From: Methylobacterium variabile
Lineage (GTDB): Bacteria > Pseudomonadota > Alphaproteobacteria > Rhizobiales > Beijerinckiaceae
Length of the DNA stretch: 35,138 bases
Direction: 5' to 3'
Assembly (NCBI RefSeq): GCF_001043975.1
Contig: NZ_LABY01000225.1
Span: forward strand, 1-35,138
Each line of letters starts with the position of its first letter. The first letter of the stretch is position 1. Positions 24,791 to 32,819 of this stretch are shown one piece after another. The translations under genes and the position numbers were made by a program. The notes under the pieces are model-generated. The model was not told the origin of the DNA. It saw only the letters and a list, made by a program, of their open reading frames with translations, and made no database searches.

Positions 24791-25087
24791 ATGGCCAAGG
24801 CCTACTGGGTTGCGACGTATCGCTCGGTCAGCAATCCCGACGCGTTGGCCGCGTATGCCAGGTTGAGCGGACCGGCGATCGCCGCGGCCGGCGGGCGAAT
24901 CCTCGTGCGGGGATTGCCTGCCCATACCTACGAGGCGGGACTCGCGCAGCGCACCGTCGTCATTGAGTTCGACAGCGTGGAGCAGGCGAAGGCGGCGCAT
25001 GACAGCGCGGCCTACCAGGAAGCGCTCGCGGCCCTGGCCGGCGGAGCCGAGCGCGACATTCGGATCGTCGAGGCCTCGCAAGCCTGA
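24791..25087 (+). CDS. DUF1330 family protein
   Basis: A 98-residue cytoplasmic protein of the DUF1330 type, a ferredoxin-like alpha/beta dimeric fold with no settled function. Landmarks are AYWVATYRSVSNPDALAAYA at the N-terminus, GGRILVRG in the middle, RTVVIEFDSVEQAKAAHDS and YQEALAAL, then ERDIRIVEA. The length is standard. ATG 24791 follows GAGAGGAA. It stands alone, with 425 bases of empty sequence downstream, and neighbours give no hint of a role. Confidence 0.85.
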   Translation: MAKAYWVATYRSVSNPDALAAYARLSGPAIAAAGGRILVRGLPAHTYEAGLAQRTVVIEFDSVEQAKAAHDSAAYQEALAALAGGAERDIRIVEASQA

Positions 25088-25512
25088 TCCTTCTGTCGGC
25101 ACACGCCCCGAGGGGAAGAGGAACGGCCACCGGCCAGGACCGGACCTCGTACCCGCCCGGGTTCAGCATCCGGAAAGGCCGCTCGGGGACGGATCCGGAT
25201 TTCAGTCCCGGTGGGACGTTCGATACTGCGCGTCCGGGCGTGAATCCGTGACACGCGTCGGGCGCAGCGGCGCCGGATCCCGTTGTCTCCGCCTCACCGG
25301 CGCTGGTCGTGTCGCATTCGCGGGCCGAGGCTCGGCTCCGAAAGGTTCGCGCCGTTCTCGATAGGTTGGCGCGGCGCGATGGCGGGATGTGCGGCACGAT
25401 GGTGCCGTCCGGGCGGCGGAAGAGTGAAGAGCCGCCGAGCCGGTGACCGCTTCGGCGAACGATGCTGAGGGGGTCGGATGTCCCCCTTCGCATGGTCGCG
25501 CCGGCTGAGGTT
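25088..25512. other. Non-coding gap with two small hairpins
   Basis: No supported gene lies in these 425 bases. Two perfect short hairpins sit close together: CGGCAC-GATG-GTGCCG at 25392-25407 and GGCGGC (25412-25417) with GCCGCC (25431-25436). Neither has a T-run. They lie about 75-120 bases beyond the phnF stop (25513) and might end its transcript. Otherwise I see nothing. Confidence 0.45.
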
Positions 25513-26268
25513 TCAGCCCAGTCCCTCCACCACCAGCTCCACCCGGTCCGCCGCGAACAGGCTGCGCGTCGCCTGGATCGGGATCCCCGCCGCATCGACG
25601 TTGATGCTGGTGAGCACGATCAGCACCCGGCCGGGCGTCAGGTCGAGCCGGGCGGCCTCGTCGGCGGCGGCCGGGCGGGCACCGATGCGGGTCGAGAGGC
25701 GGGTGTAGTCGGCGACGCCGAACTCGGCATAGGCGCGGGTGAGCGAGCCGAGGGCCGCGTAGGCCCGGTCGAAGCCGGCGAAGCGCGGCAGTGGCAGGCA
25801 GGTCCGGGCGGTCGAGAGCGGCGTGCCGTCCGCCCGATGCACCGTCTGCAGTTCGAGGATCGGATCGCCCGCCGCGATCCCCAGGGCCTCGGCAGTGGGG
25901 GCGTCCGCCGGCAGGCTGCCGGCCGCGATCAGGTCGCCCCAAGCCTCGCGCCCGGCCTTGCTCGCGATCTCCGAGAAGCGCGTGCGCCGGCCGATCGGGT
26001 AGGCGAGGCGCGGCGTCTCCACGAAGGTGCCGCGCCCCTGCGTCGCGCGCACCAGTCCGCGCTCGGCGAGCGCCGCCAGCGCCCGGCGCACGGTGTGGCG
26101 GTTGACCCCGAACCGCGCCGCCAGGGCCGCCTCCGTCGGCAGCTGCGCGCCGCCCGCGAGGCGCCCGGCCTCGATGTCGGCGGCGAGGCCGTCCGCGATC
26201 TGGCGCCACGCTGCCAGCCCCTCCCCCCGTGCCAGGACCGTCACCGGGCCGTCGCCACCCGCGCTCAT
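25513..26268 (-). CDS. phnF: PhnF-type transcriptional regulator (GntR/HutC family)
   Basis: A 251-residue regulator. Residues about 20-85 form the GntR winged helix-turn-helix (GAQLPTEAALAARFGVNRHT, then VRRALAALAERGLVRATQGRGTFV). The rest is a UTRA effector-binding domain with ILELQTVHRADGTPLSTAR and the closing TRSLFAADRVELVVE. Its position divergent from phnGHIJ and the dyad between them point to PhnF, the phosphonate-operon repressor of the HutC subfamily. The ATG at 26268 is preferred over TTG 26280. Like most HutC-type proteins it probably represses both itself and the phn operon. Confidence 0.92.
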   Translation of the reverse strand: MSAGGDGPVTVLARGEGLAAWRQIADGLAADIEAGRLAGGAQLPTEAALAARFGVNRHTVRRALAALAERGLVRATQGRGTFVETPRLAYPIGRRTRFSEIASKAGREAWGDLIAAGSLPADAPTAEALGIAAGDPILELQTVHRADGTPLSTARTCLPLPRFAGFDRAYAALGSLTRAYAEFGVADYTRLSTRIGARPAAADEAARLDLTPGRVLIVLTSINVDAAGIPIQATRSLFAADRVELVVEGLG

Positions 26269-26304
26269 ACCGTCATCCAACTTTCATTTGCTCCCGGTTC
26301 TTCG

Positions 26305-26326
26305 GTTGTCTATACCACTAGACAAC
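26305..26326. promoter_or_regulatory. Probable PhnF operator
   Basis: GTTGTCTA (26305-26312) and TAGACAAC (26319-26326) are perfect 8-bp reverse complements around TACCAC. The left half contains GTCTATAC, which fits the GTMTAKAC core known for HutC-type GntR regulators. The dyad lies 36 bases from the phnF start and 23 bases from the phnG start, so one bound dimer could control both directions. Confidence 0.75.
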
Positions 26327-26349
26327 ACCGATGCCAGCAGGCAGTCCCG

Positions 26350-26841
26350 ATGCCAGCGGATCCCGCGATGCCCGACCATACCCCATCCCCGGCCGAAACG
26401 CCCGATCTCGCCGCCCGCCGGGCCGTGATGGCCCTGTGCGGCGCGGCCCGCGCGGAGGAGCTGCGCGACGCCCTGGCGGAGGTCGGCACCCCGGGCGAGC
26501 CCGAGGACCTGCGCCCGCCGGAGACCGGCTTGGTGATGACCCGCGGGCGCATCGGCGGCGACGGCCGGCCGTTCAACCTTGGCGAGGCGACGGTGACCCG
26601 CGCGGCGGTGCGCCTGGCCAGCGGCGAGACCGGCTTCGCCTACCATCTCGGCCGCGACCGGGCGAAGGCGCGGCTGGCCGCGACCCTCGACGCGCTCTGG
26701 CAGCGGCCGGAGCTTCGCGCGCCCGTCGAGGCGGCGCTCGCCCCCGTGGCCGCGCGGCGCACCGCCGAGCGCGAGGCCGAGGCGCGTCGGATCGCGGCGA
26801 CGCGGGTGAACTTCTTCACCATGGCCCGGGGAGAGGATTGA
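26350..26841 (+). CDS. phnG: C-P lyase core subunit PhnG
   Basis: A 163-residue subunit of the PhnGHIJ carbon-phosphorus lyase core complex (about 150 residues in E. coli). With PhnI and others it couples phosphonate to ribose of ATP. Conserved blocks are LRPPETGLVMTRGRIGGDGR, PFNLGEATVTRAAVRL, GFAYHLGRDRAKA and the C-terminal ATRVNFFTMARGED. ATG 26350 is used; ATG 26368 in the same frame would remove six residues and is equally possible. It is the first gene of the operon and its stop overlaps the phnH start by one base (TGATG). Confidence 0.95.
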   Translation: MPADPAMPDHTPSPAETPDLAARRAVMALCGAARAEELRDALAEVGTPGEPEDLRPPETGLVMTRGRIGGDGRPFNLGEATVTRAAVRLASGETGFAYHLGRDRAKARLAATLDALWQRPELRAPVEAALAPVAARRTAEREAEARRIAATRVNFFTMARGED

Positions 26842-27449
26842 TGGCGGGAGGCGTCATGCTCGCGCGCGGCTTCGCCGACCCCGTCCACGACGCCCAGGGC
26901 GTCTTCCGCGCCGTGATGGACGCGCTGGCCCGCCCCGGCACGATCCAGCCCGTGGCCACGCGCCTGGCGCCCCCGGCGCCGCTGACGCCCGAGCTCGCCG
27001 CGGTCGCGCTGGCGCTGGCCGATTCCGACGCGCCGCTCTGGCTCGATGCCGGGCTCGCGCGGGATCCGGCGGTGGCGGGCTTCCTGCGCTTCCACACCGG
27101 CGCCCGCATCACCGACGACCCCGCCGAGGCGGCCTTCGCCCTGGTCTCGGACGCCGCCGCCTGCCCGGACTTCGCGATCTTCGCGAACGGGACGCCGGCC
27201 TATCCGGACCGCTCCGCGACCCTGGTGCTGGCGGTCTCCGAACTCGGCGACGGCCCCGGCGGCTGGCGCCTCGAGGGGCCGGGCATCCGCGGGAGCGCCC
27301 GCCTCGCGGCCTCGCCGCTGCCGGCGGATTTTTCCGCGCGCCTCGCCCGCAACCACGCGGGCTTCCCGCAGGGGATCGACCTGATCCTGGCCGGCCCCGG
27401 TCGCGTCGCCGGGCTGCCGCGCTCCACCCGCGTCACCCTGGAGGATTAG
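26841..27449 (+). CDS. phnH: C-P lyase core subunit PhnH
   Basis: A 202-residue core subunit (194 in E. coli), structurally related to PLP-dependent transferases without the cofactor. Visible family features are RGFADPVHDAQGVFRAVMDA at the N-terminus, ARPGTIQPV, and near the C-terminus ARNHAGFPQGIDLILAGPGR followed by GLPRSTRV. The ATG overlaps the phnG stop by one base, giving translational coupling. It lies two bases before phnI. Confidence 0.95.
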   Translation: MAGGVMLARGFADPVHDAQGVFRAVMDALARPGTIQPVATRLAPPAPLTPELAAVALALADSDAPLWLDAGLARDPAVAGFLRFHTGARITDDPAEAAFALVSDAAACPDFAIFANGTPAYPDRSATLVLAVSELGDGPGGWRLEGPGIRGSARLAASPLPADFSARLARNHAGFPQGIDLILAGPGRVAGLPRSTRVTLED

Positions 27450-27451
27450 CC

Positions 27452-28564
27452 ATGTACGTGGCCGTCAAGGGCGGCGAGGCCGCCATCGCCAACGCGCACC
27501 GGCTGCTGGCCGAGAGCCGCCGGGGCGACGTGTCGGTGCCCGATCTGTCGGTGGCGCAGATCCGCGAGCAGATGGCGCTCCTGGTCGACCGGGTGATGAC
27601 CGAGGGCTCGCTGCACGATCCCGACCTCGCCGCCCTGGCGCTCAAGCAGGCCCGCGGCGACCTGATCGAGGCGGTTTTTCTGGTGCGCGCCTACCGCACC
27701 ACCCTGCCCCGCTTCGGCGCCTCCGAGCCGGTCGAGACCGGCGCGATGACGTTGCGCCGCCGCATCTCCGCCACCTACAAGGACCTGCCCGGCGGCCAGG
27801 TGCTCGGACCCACCTTCGACTACACTCACCGCCTGATCGACTTCGCGCTCGCCGCCGAGGGCGAGGCGCCGGTGGCCGAAGAGGCCGAGCCGCTGGCGGA
27901 CGCCGCCCACGCGCCGCGGGTGACCGATCTCCTCGGCCATGACGGCCTGATCGAGCCCTCCGCCCCCGACGACGGCACCCCGCCCGGCGACCTCACCCGC
28001 GAGCCCCTCGACTTCCCGGCCGACCGGGCCCTGCGGCTCCAGGCGCTGGCGCGCGGCGACGAGGGCTTCGTCCTGGCGCTCGGCTACTCGACGCAGCGCG
28101 GCTACGGCCGCACCCACCCCTTCGTCGGCGAGATCCGGGTCGGCACGGTGGCGGTCGAGTTCGTGCCGGAGGAGCTGGGCTTCCCCGTGCCCCTCGGCGA
28201 GGTCGCGCTGACCGAGTGCCAGATGGTCAACCAGTTCCACGGCAGCGCCGAGACGCCGCCCCAGTTCACCCGCGGCTACGGCCTCGCCTTCGGCCAGAGC
28301 GAGCGCAAGGCGATGGCGATGGCCCTGGTCGACCGGGCCTTGCGGGCCGAGGAGCTGGGCGAGCCGGTCGGCGCCCCGGCGCAGGACCAGGAATTCGTGC
28401 TGGCGCATTGCGACGCGCTCCAGGCCACCGGCTTCGTCGAGCACCTGAAGCTGCCCCACTACGTCGACTTCCAGGCCGAGCTGGAGCTGGTGCGGCGCCT
28501 GCGCGCCGAGCACGCCGCCCGGCACGCGCCCTCTGAGACCGAGATGAAGGAGGCTGCGGAATGA
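27452..28564 (+). CDS. phnI: C-P lyase core subunit PhnI
   Basis: A 370-residue protein (354 in E. coli), the nucleosidase-like subunit that together with PhnG and PhnH transfers the phosphonate onto the ribose of a purine nucleoside triphosphate. The N-terminus MYVAVKGGEAAIANAHRLLA is diagnostic, as are LGYSTQRGYGRTHPFVGEIR and the region EVALTECQMVNQFHG. The C-terminus is rich in Glu and Ala and a little long. It begins two bases after phnH and overlaps phnJ by four bases (ATGA). Confidence 0.96.
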   Translation: MYVAVKGGEAAIANAHRLLAESRRGDVSVPDLSVAQIREQMALLVDRVMTEGSLHDPDLAALALKQARGDLIEAVFLVRAYRTTLPRFGASEPVETGAMTLRRRISATYKDLPGGQVLGPTFDYTHRLIDFALAAEGEAPVAEEAEPLADAAHAPRVTDLLGHDGLIEPSAPDDGTPPGDLTREPLDFPADRALRLQALARGDEGFVLALGYSTQRGYGRTHPFVGEIRVGTVAVEFVPEELGFPVPLGEVALTECQMVNQFHGSAETPPQFTRGYGLAFGQSERKAMAMALVDRALRAEELGEPVGAPAQDQEFVLAHCDALQATGFVEHLKLPHYVDFQAELELVRRLRAEHAARHAPSETEMKEAAE

Positions 28565-29442
28565 CGACCGCCGTCGCCATGCCGGAGACCGGCTACAACT
28601 TCGCCTATCTCGACGAGGGCACCAAGCGGATGATCCGCCGGGCGATCCTCAAGGCGATTGCGATTCCCGGCTACCAGGTGCCCTTCGCCTCGCGCGAGAT
28701 GCCGATGCCCTACGGCTGGGGCACCGGCGGCGTGCAGGTCACCGCCGCGATCCTGGGTCAGGACGACGTGCTCAAGGTCATCGACCAGGGCTCGGACGAC
28801 ACCACCAACGCGGTCTCGATCCGGGCCTTCTTCGCCCGCACGGCCGACGTCGCGGTCACCACCCGCACCCGGGACGCCACGGTGATCCAGACCCGCCACC
28901 GCATCCCGGAGGCGCCGCTGCACGAGGGCCAGGTGCTGGTCTACCAGGTGCCGATCCCCGAGCCCCTGCGCTTCCTCGAGCCGCGCGAGACCGAGACGCG
29001 CCAGCTCCACGCACTCGCCGAGTACGGGCTGATGCACGTCAAGCTCTACGAGGACATCGCCCGCCACGGCCACATCGCCACCACCTACGCCTACCCGGTC
29101 GAGGTCGCGGGCCGCTACGTCATGGACCCCTCGCCGACGCCGAAATTCGACAACCCGAAGATGGACGACTGCCCGGCGCTCCAGCTCTTCGGCGCCGGCC
29201 GCGAGAAGCGGATCTACGCCGTGCCGCCCCACACCCGGGTGCGCAGCCTCGACTTCGAGGACCATCCGTTCCGGGTCCAGGCCTTCGACCGCCCTTGCGC
29301 CCTCTGCGGCGCCGAGGGCGTCTACCTCGACGAGGTGCTGCTCGACGATGCCGGCGGGCGGATGTTCGTCTGCTCGGACACCGACCATTGCGAGGAGCGC
29401 CGGGCCGACGGGCATGTCGGCGCGGAGGCGGCGCATGCCTGA
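28561..29442 (+). CDS. phnJ: Radical-SAM C-P lyase PhnJ
   Basis: A 293-residue enzyme that cleaves the carbon-phosphorus bond of ribose-1-phosphonate-5-phosphate, releasing the alkane (methane from methylphosphonate). YNFAYLDEGTKRMIRRAILK is the family N-terminus. The C-terminus has CX2CX21CX5C with Cys246, Cys249 and Cys271 as likely iron-sulfur ligands and Cys277 as the thiyl-forming residue, matching the spacing in E. coli PhnJ. No key residue is missing. It overlaps phnI by four bases and the acetyltransferase gene by eight. Confidence 0.98.
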   Translation: MTTAVAMPETGYNFAYLDEGTKRMIRRAILKAIAIPGYQVPFASREMPMPYGWGTGGVQVTAAILGQDDVLKVIDQGSDDTTNAVSIRAFFARTADVAVTTRTRDATVIQTRHRIPEAPLHEGQVLVYQVPIPEPLRFLEPRETETRQLHALAEYGLMHVKLYEDIARHGHIATTYAYPVEVAGRYVMDPSPTPKFDNPKMDDCPALQLFGAGREKRIYAVPPHTRVRSLDFEDHPFRVQAFDRPCALCGAEGVYLDEVLLDDAGGRMFVCSDTDHCEERRADGHVGAEAAHA

Positions 29443-30181
29443 CCTGACCGTCCGCCTCGCGCAGAAGCCCGACCTGCCCGTCGTGCTCGGCCTCTACGCC
29501 GAGCTGAACGACGGCCGGGTCGCGACCCTGGAACAGGCCGAGGCGCTGCTCGCGCGCCTCGGCTCCTATCCCGATTACGGGCTCTACGTTGCGGAGGCCG
29601 AGGGCCGGGTCGTCGGCACCTTCTGCCTCGTGATCCTCGACAACATCGCCCATTGGGGCACGCCCTCCGCGCTGGTCGAGAGCGTGGTGGTGACCTCCGC
29701 CGAGCGCGGCACCGGCCTCGGCCGGCGGATGATGCGGGAGGCCGGCCGCCTGGCCGCCGAGAAGGGCTGCTACAAGCTCGCCCTCACCTCGAACGTCGAC
29801 GCGAAGCCCGCCCACCGCTTCTACGAGAGCCTCGGCTTCGAGCGCTACGGCTACAGTTTTCGCCTGGATCCTCCGTTCACGGCCGATGAAAGGCTGTCCA
29901 GGGAAGGAGAAGCCGCGGGTTCCTCCTCTCCCCGCGGGCGGGGAGAGGGCCGGGTCCCCCTTGTCGGGGACACGGCGAGCCCGCAGGGCGAGGGTGAGGG
30001 GGTGTCTCCGGAGGAGGCTCCTCCGGCATCACCCCCTCACCCTCGCTCCGGCTTCGCCTTCGCGAGCTCCGTCGGCGACGAGGTTGCCGGAGCCCTCTCC
30101 CCGCCAGCCGGGAGAGGGGAAGGCCCGCGCCTTTCGATGGCATCGAACAGCCCGGAAAGCGACGAGGAGACGACGGCATGA
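29435..30181 (+). CDS. GNAT acetyltransferase within the phn operon, with repeat-derived C-terminal extension
   Basis: A 248-residue protein. Residues about 1-148 are a complete GNAT N-acetyltransferase: ESVVVTSAERGTGLGRRMM holds the acetyl-CoA loop (R-G-x-G-L-G-R), and NVDAKPAHRFYESLGFERYG is the last motif. In other phn operons PhnO, also a GNAT enzyme, acetylates aminoalkylphosphonates; this gene may do the same, but its order between phnJ and phnK is not the E. coli one. Residues about 163-228 are Ser/Gly/Pro-rich and coincide exactly with an intergenic-type palindromic repeat, so the extension is probably not ancestral. ATG 29435 overlaps phnJ, and the stop overlaps phnK (ATGA). Confidence 0.85.
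   Translation: MPDLTVRLAQKPDLPVVLGLYAELNDGRVATLEQAEALLARLGSYPDYGLYVAEAEGRVVGTFCLVILDNIAHWGTPSALVESVVVTSAERGTGLGRRMMREAGRLAAEKGCYKLALTSNVDAKPAHRFYESLGFERYGYSFRLDPPFTADERLSREGEAAGSSSPRGRGEGRVPLVGDTASPQGEGEGVSPEEAPPASPPHPRSGFAFASSVGDEVAGALSPPAGRGEGPRLSMASNSPESDEETTA
29921..30120. repeat. Palindromic REP-like element inside the GNAT gene
   Basis: Three nested or adjacent dyads: CCTCTCCCCGC (29925-29935) with GCGGGGAGAGG (29938-29948); CGAGGGTGAGGGGGTG (29989-30004) with its perfect 16-bp reverse complement (30030-30045), enclosing CCGGAGGAG-G-CTCCTCCGG (30008-30026); and CCCTCTCCC (30093-30101) with GGGAGAGGG (30110-30118). The outer hairpins share the CCTCTCCC/GGGAGAGG core, so the element looks like a composite inverted-repeat unit. 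The type is familiar from intergenic regions of high-GC proteobacteria, yet here it lies within a reading frame. Confidence 0.75.
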
Positions 30182-30951
30182 GCGACGCCCTGCTCCAGGC
30201 CCGCGGCCTGACCAAGCGCTACGGCGCCCGCACGGCTTGCGCCGACGTGTCGTTCGACCTCGATCCCGGCGAGGTGCTGGCGATCGTCGGCGAATCCGGC
30301 TCCGGCAAGTCGACCCTGCTGTCGCTGATCGCCACCGAGCTCCGGCCCGATTCCGGCAGCGTCTCGTACCGGATGCGCGACGGCGAGTTGCGCGACCTCG
30401 CCGCCTTGAGCGAGGCCGAGCGCCGGGCCTTGATGCGCACCGACTGGGGCTTCGTGCGCCAGGACGCGCGGCAGGGCCTGCGCATGGCGGTCTCGGCCGG
30501 CGGCAATGTCGGCGAGCGGCTGATGGGGGCCGGCGCCCGGCACTACGGCACCATCCGCGGCACCGCGCTCGACTGGTTGGCCAAGGTCGAGATCGCCGCC
30601 GACCGGATCGACGACCCGCCGACGCGGTTCTCCGGCGGCATGCGCCAGCGGCTGCAGATCGCCCGCAACCTCGTCACCGGCCCGCGCCTCGTGCTGATGG
30701 ACGAGCCGACCTCGGGCCTCGACGTCTCGGTCCAGGCGCGCCTCCTCGACCTGATCCGCGGCCTCGTCGCCGAGCTCGGCCTCGCGCTCGTCATCGTCAC
30801 CCACGACCTCGCGGTGGCCCGCCTCCTGTCGCACCGGGTGATGGTGATGCGCGCCGGCTGGGTGATCGAGACCGGCCTCACCGACCAGGTGCTCGACGAT
30901 CCCTCCGAGCCCTACACCCAGCTCCTCGTCTCCTCGGTGCTCGCCGCATGA
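30178..30951 (+). CDS. phnK: C-P lyase ATP-binding subunit PhnK
   Basis: A 257-residue ABC-type ATPase that docks on the PhnGHIJ core. Walker A GESGSGKS is at 38-45, RFSGGMRQRLQIARNL is the signature, LVLMDEPTSGLDVSVQ is Walker B, and VTHDLAVARLLSHRV has the switch histidine. YFxG-like DWGFVRQDARQGLRMAVSAGGNVGERLM (residues about 82-110) is a PhnK hallmark. The ATG overlaps the stop of the GNAT gene (ATGA). The gene ends in a four-base overlap with phnL. Confidence 0.96.
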   Translation: MSDALLQARGLTKRYGARTACADVSFDLDPGEVLAIVGESGSGKSTLLSLIATELRPDSGSVSYRMRDGELRDLAALSEAERRALMRTDWGFVRQDARQGLRMAVSAGGNVGERLMGAGARHYGTIRGTALDWLAKVEIAADRIDDPPTRFSGGMRQRLQIARNLVTGPRLVLMDEPTSGLDVSVQARLLDLIRGLVAELGLALVIVTHDLAVARLLSHRVMVMRAGWVIETGLTDQVLDDPSEPYTQLLVSSVLAA

Positions 30952-31667
30952 TGCCCGACCGCAACTCCCCCGCCCTCGAATTCCGCGACGTGGCCAAGAC
31001 CTTCACCCTGCACCTGCGCGGCGGCGTGCAGCTGCCGGTGATGGCGGGCGCCGACCTCGCCGTGTACCCGGGCGAGTGCGTGGTGCTGGGCGGTCCCTCC
31101 GGCGCCGGCAAGTCCTCGCTCCTCAAGATGGCCTACGGCAACTACCGCTGCGACCGCGGGCAGATCCTGGTGCGCGACGGCGCGGCGCTGATCGACGTCG
31201 CCTCCGCGCCGCCCCGGCAGGTGCTGTCCCTGCGCCGCCGCACGATCTCCTACGTGTCGCAGTTCCTGCGGGTGATCCCCCGGGTCGGCGCCCGCGAGGT
31301 GGTGGCCTCGGCCGGTCGCGAGGGCGGCATGGCGGCCGACGTCGCGCTGGCGCGGGCCGAGGAGCTGCTCGCCCGCCTCAACCTCCCCGAGCGCCTGTGG
31401 GACCTGCCGCCGGCGACCTTCTCGGGCGGCGAGCAGCAGCGGGTCAACATCGCCCGCGGGCTGATCGCCGAGCGGCCGATCCTGCTCCTCGACGAGCCCA
31501 CCGCCTCCCTCGACGCGCAGAACCGCGCCGTGGTGGTGGAGCTGATCCGCGCCCGGCAGGCGGCCGGGGCCGCGCTCCTGGGCATCTTCCACGACACCGA
31601 CGAGCGCGAGGCGGTGGCGACCCGGGTGGTCGACGTCACCGCCTTCGCGCAGAAGCGTGCGGCCTAA
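30948..31667 (+). CDS. phnL: C-P lyase ATP-binding subunit PhnL
   Basis: A 239-residue ABC-type ATPase of the C-P lyase pathway. It starts with a PhnL-type segment VAKTFTLHLRGGVQLPVMAG. Walker A GPSGAGKSS is at 49-57, YVSQFLRVIPRV follows in the Q-loop, the signature is FSGGEQQRVNIARGL, Walker B is ILLLDEPTASLD and the switch histidine is in GIFHDTDEREAVATRV. The ATG overlaps the phnK stop; the second ATG, at 30951, could also be used. phnM follows after 15 bases. Confidence 0.96.
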   Translation: MMPDRNSPALEFRDVAKTFTLHLRGGVQLPVMAGADLAVYPGECVVLGGPSGAGKSSLLKMAYGNYRCDRGQILVRDGAALIDVASAPPRQVLSLRRRTISYVSQFLRVIPRVGAREVVASAGREGGMAADVALARAEELLARLNLPERLWDLPPATFSGGEQQRVNIARGLIAERPILLLDEPTASLDAQNRAVVVELIRARQAAGAALLGIFHDTDEREAVATRVVDVTAFAQKRAA

Positions 31668-31682
31668 GGTAAGGGGACCTCC

Positions 31683-32819
31683 ATGCAAGACCGGATCCTC
31701 GAGAACGCCACCCTGGTGCTGCCCGACCGGGTGCAGCGCGGCTGGCTCGCCGTGGTCGACGGCCGCATCGCCGAGATCGGCGAGGGCCGGGCGCCGGAGA
31801 ACGGCCTCGACCTCGACGGCGACCACCTGATCCCGGGCCTCGTCGAGCTGCACACCGACCACCTCGAGAGCCACTACGCGCCCCGCCCCAAGGTGCGCTG
31901 GCACCCCCTCGGCGCCGTGCTCGCCTACGACGCGCAGATCGCGGCGTCGGGTATCACCACGGTGTTCGATTCGCTCCGCGCCGGCAGCGACCCGGACGGC
32001 AGCGGGCTGGGGCCCGAGCTGATGCAGCTCGCCGCGGCGGTCGAGACCGCCAAGGGCGCCGGCCTCTTCCGAGCCGAGCACCTGACGCATCTGCGCTGCG
32101 AGATTCCCTCCGCCGACGTGATCGACACGGTGCGGGACTTCACCGCCCGGTACTCCGTCGGGCTGATCTCGCTGATGGACCACACCCCGGGCCAGCGCCA
32201 GTTCCGCGACATCGAGAAGTACTACACCTACGCCACCCGCGGCGGCCGCTCGATCACGGAGATCCAGGCCAACACCGCGATGAAGATCCGCGACGGCGAG
32301 GCCTTCAACGCGATCAACCGCCCGGCCCTCGTCGCGCTGGCCCGCGAGCACGGCATCGCGCTGGCGAGCCACGACGACACGACCCTCGCCGACGTCGACC
32401 TCGCGAAGGCCGAGGGCGTGCGGCTGGCCGAGTTCCCGACCACGATGGAGGCCGCGCAGGCGGCGCGCGAGGCCGGCATCACCGTGATGATGGGCGCGCC
32501 GAACCTGATCCGCGGCGGCTCGCATTCCGGCAACGTCGCCGCCGAGGCCCTGGCGCGGGAGGGCCTCCTCGACGTGCTCTCCTCCGACTACGTGCCGGGA
32601 AGCCTGGTGATGGCCGCCTTCGGCCTCCCCGAGCGGGTCTCCGCCATCACCCTGCCCGCGGCGATCGCCACCGTGACGGCGAACCCCGCCCGGGCCACCG
32701 GCTTCACCGACCGCGGCGCCCTGGCGCCGGGCCTCAGGGCCGATCTGGTGCAGGTCCGCCTCGCCGAGGGCGTGCCGGTGGTGCGCCAGGTCTGGCGCCA
32801 GGGCCGGCGGGTGGCCTGA
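31683..32819 (+). CDS. phnM: alpha-D-ribose 1-methylphosphonate 5-triphosphate diphosphatase PhnM
   Basis: A 378-residue amidohydrolase-fold enzyme, exactly the length of the E. coli protein. It removes pyrophosphate from the 5-triphosphate to give the substrate of PhnJ. Residues: the PhnM variant of the metal motif, HTDH, at 57-60 in VELHTDHLESHYAPRP; SLMDHTPGQRQF near 165; ALASHDDTTLADV near 235; and SSDYVPGSLVMAAF near 300. A ribosome-binding site (AAGGGGA) lies about five bases upstream. Its stop overlaps the phnN start by one base (TGATG). Confidence 0.97.
   Translation: MQDRILENATLVLPDRVQRGWLAVVDGRIAEIGEGRAPENGLDLDGDHLIPGLVELHTDHLESHYAPRPKVRWHPLGAVLAYDAQIAASGITTVFDSLRAGSDPDGSGLGPELMQLAAAVETAKGAGLFRAEHLTHLRCEIPSADVIDTVRDFTARYSVGLISLMDHTPGQRQFRDIEKYYTYATRGGRSITEIQANTAMKIRDGEAFNAINRPALVALAREHGIALASHDDTTLADVDLAKAEGVRLAEFPTTMEAAQAAREAGITVMMGAPNLIRGGSHSGNVAAEALAREGLLDVLSSDYVPGSLVMAAFGLPERVSAITLPAAIATVTANPARATGFTDRGALAPGLRADLVQVRLAEGVPVVRQVWRQGRRVA

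Noticed and set aside
22949..25102. 717-codon minus-strand frame
   Set aside because: Runs antisense to the binding protein and across unrelated genes and gaps; composition is typical of a GC-driven shadow.
25392..25436. Possible CRISPR-like or attachment-site repeats
   Set aside because: Only two unrelated short hairpins are present, with no repeat-spacer pattern and no integrase nearby.
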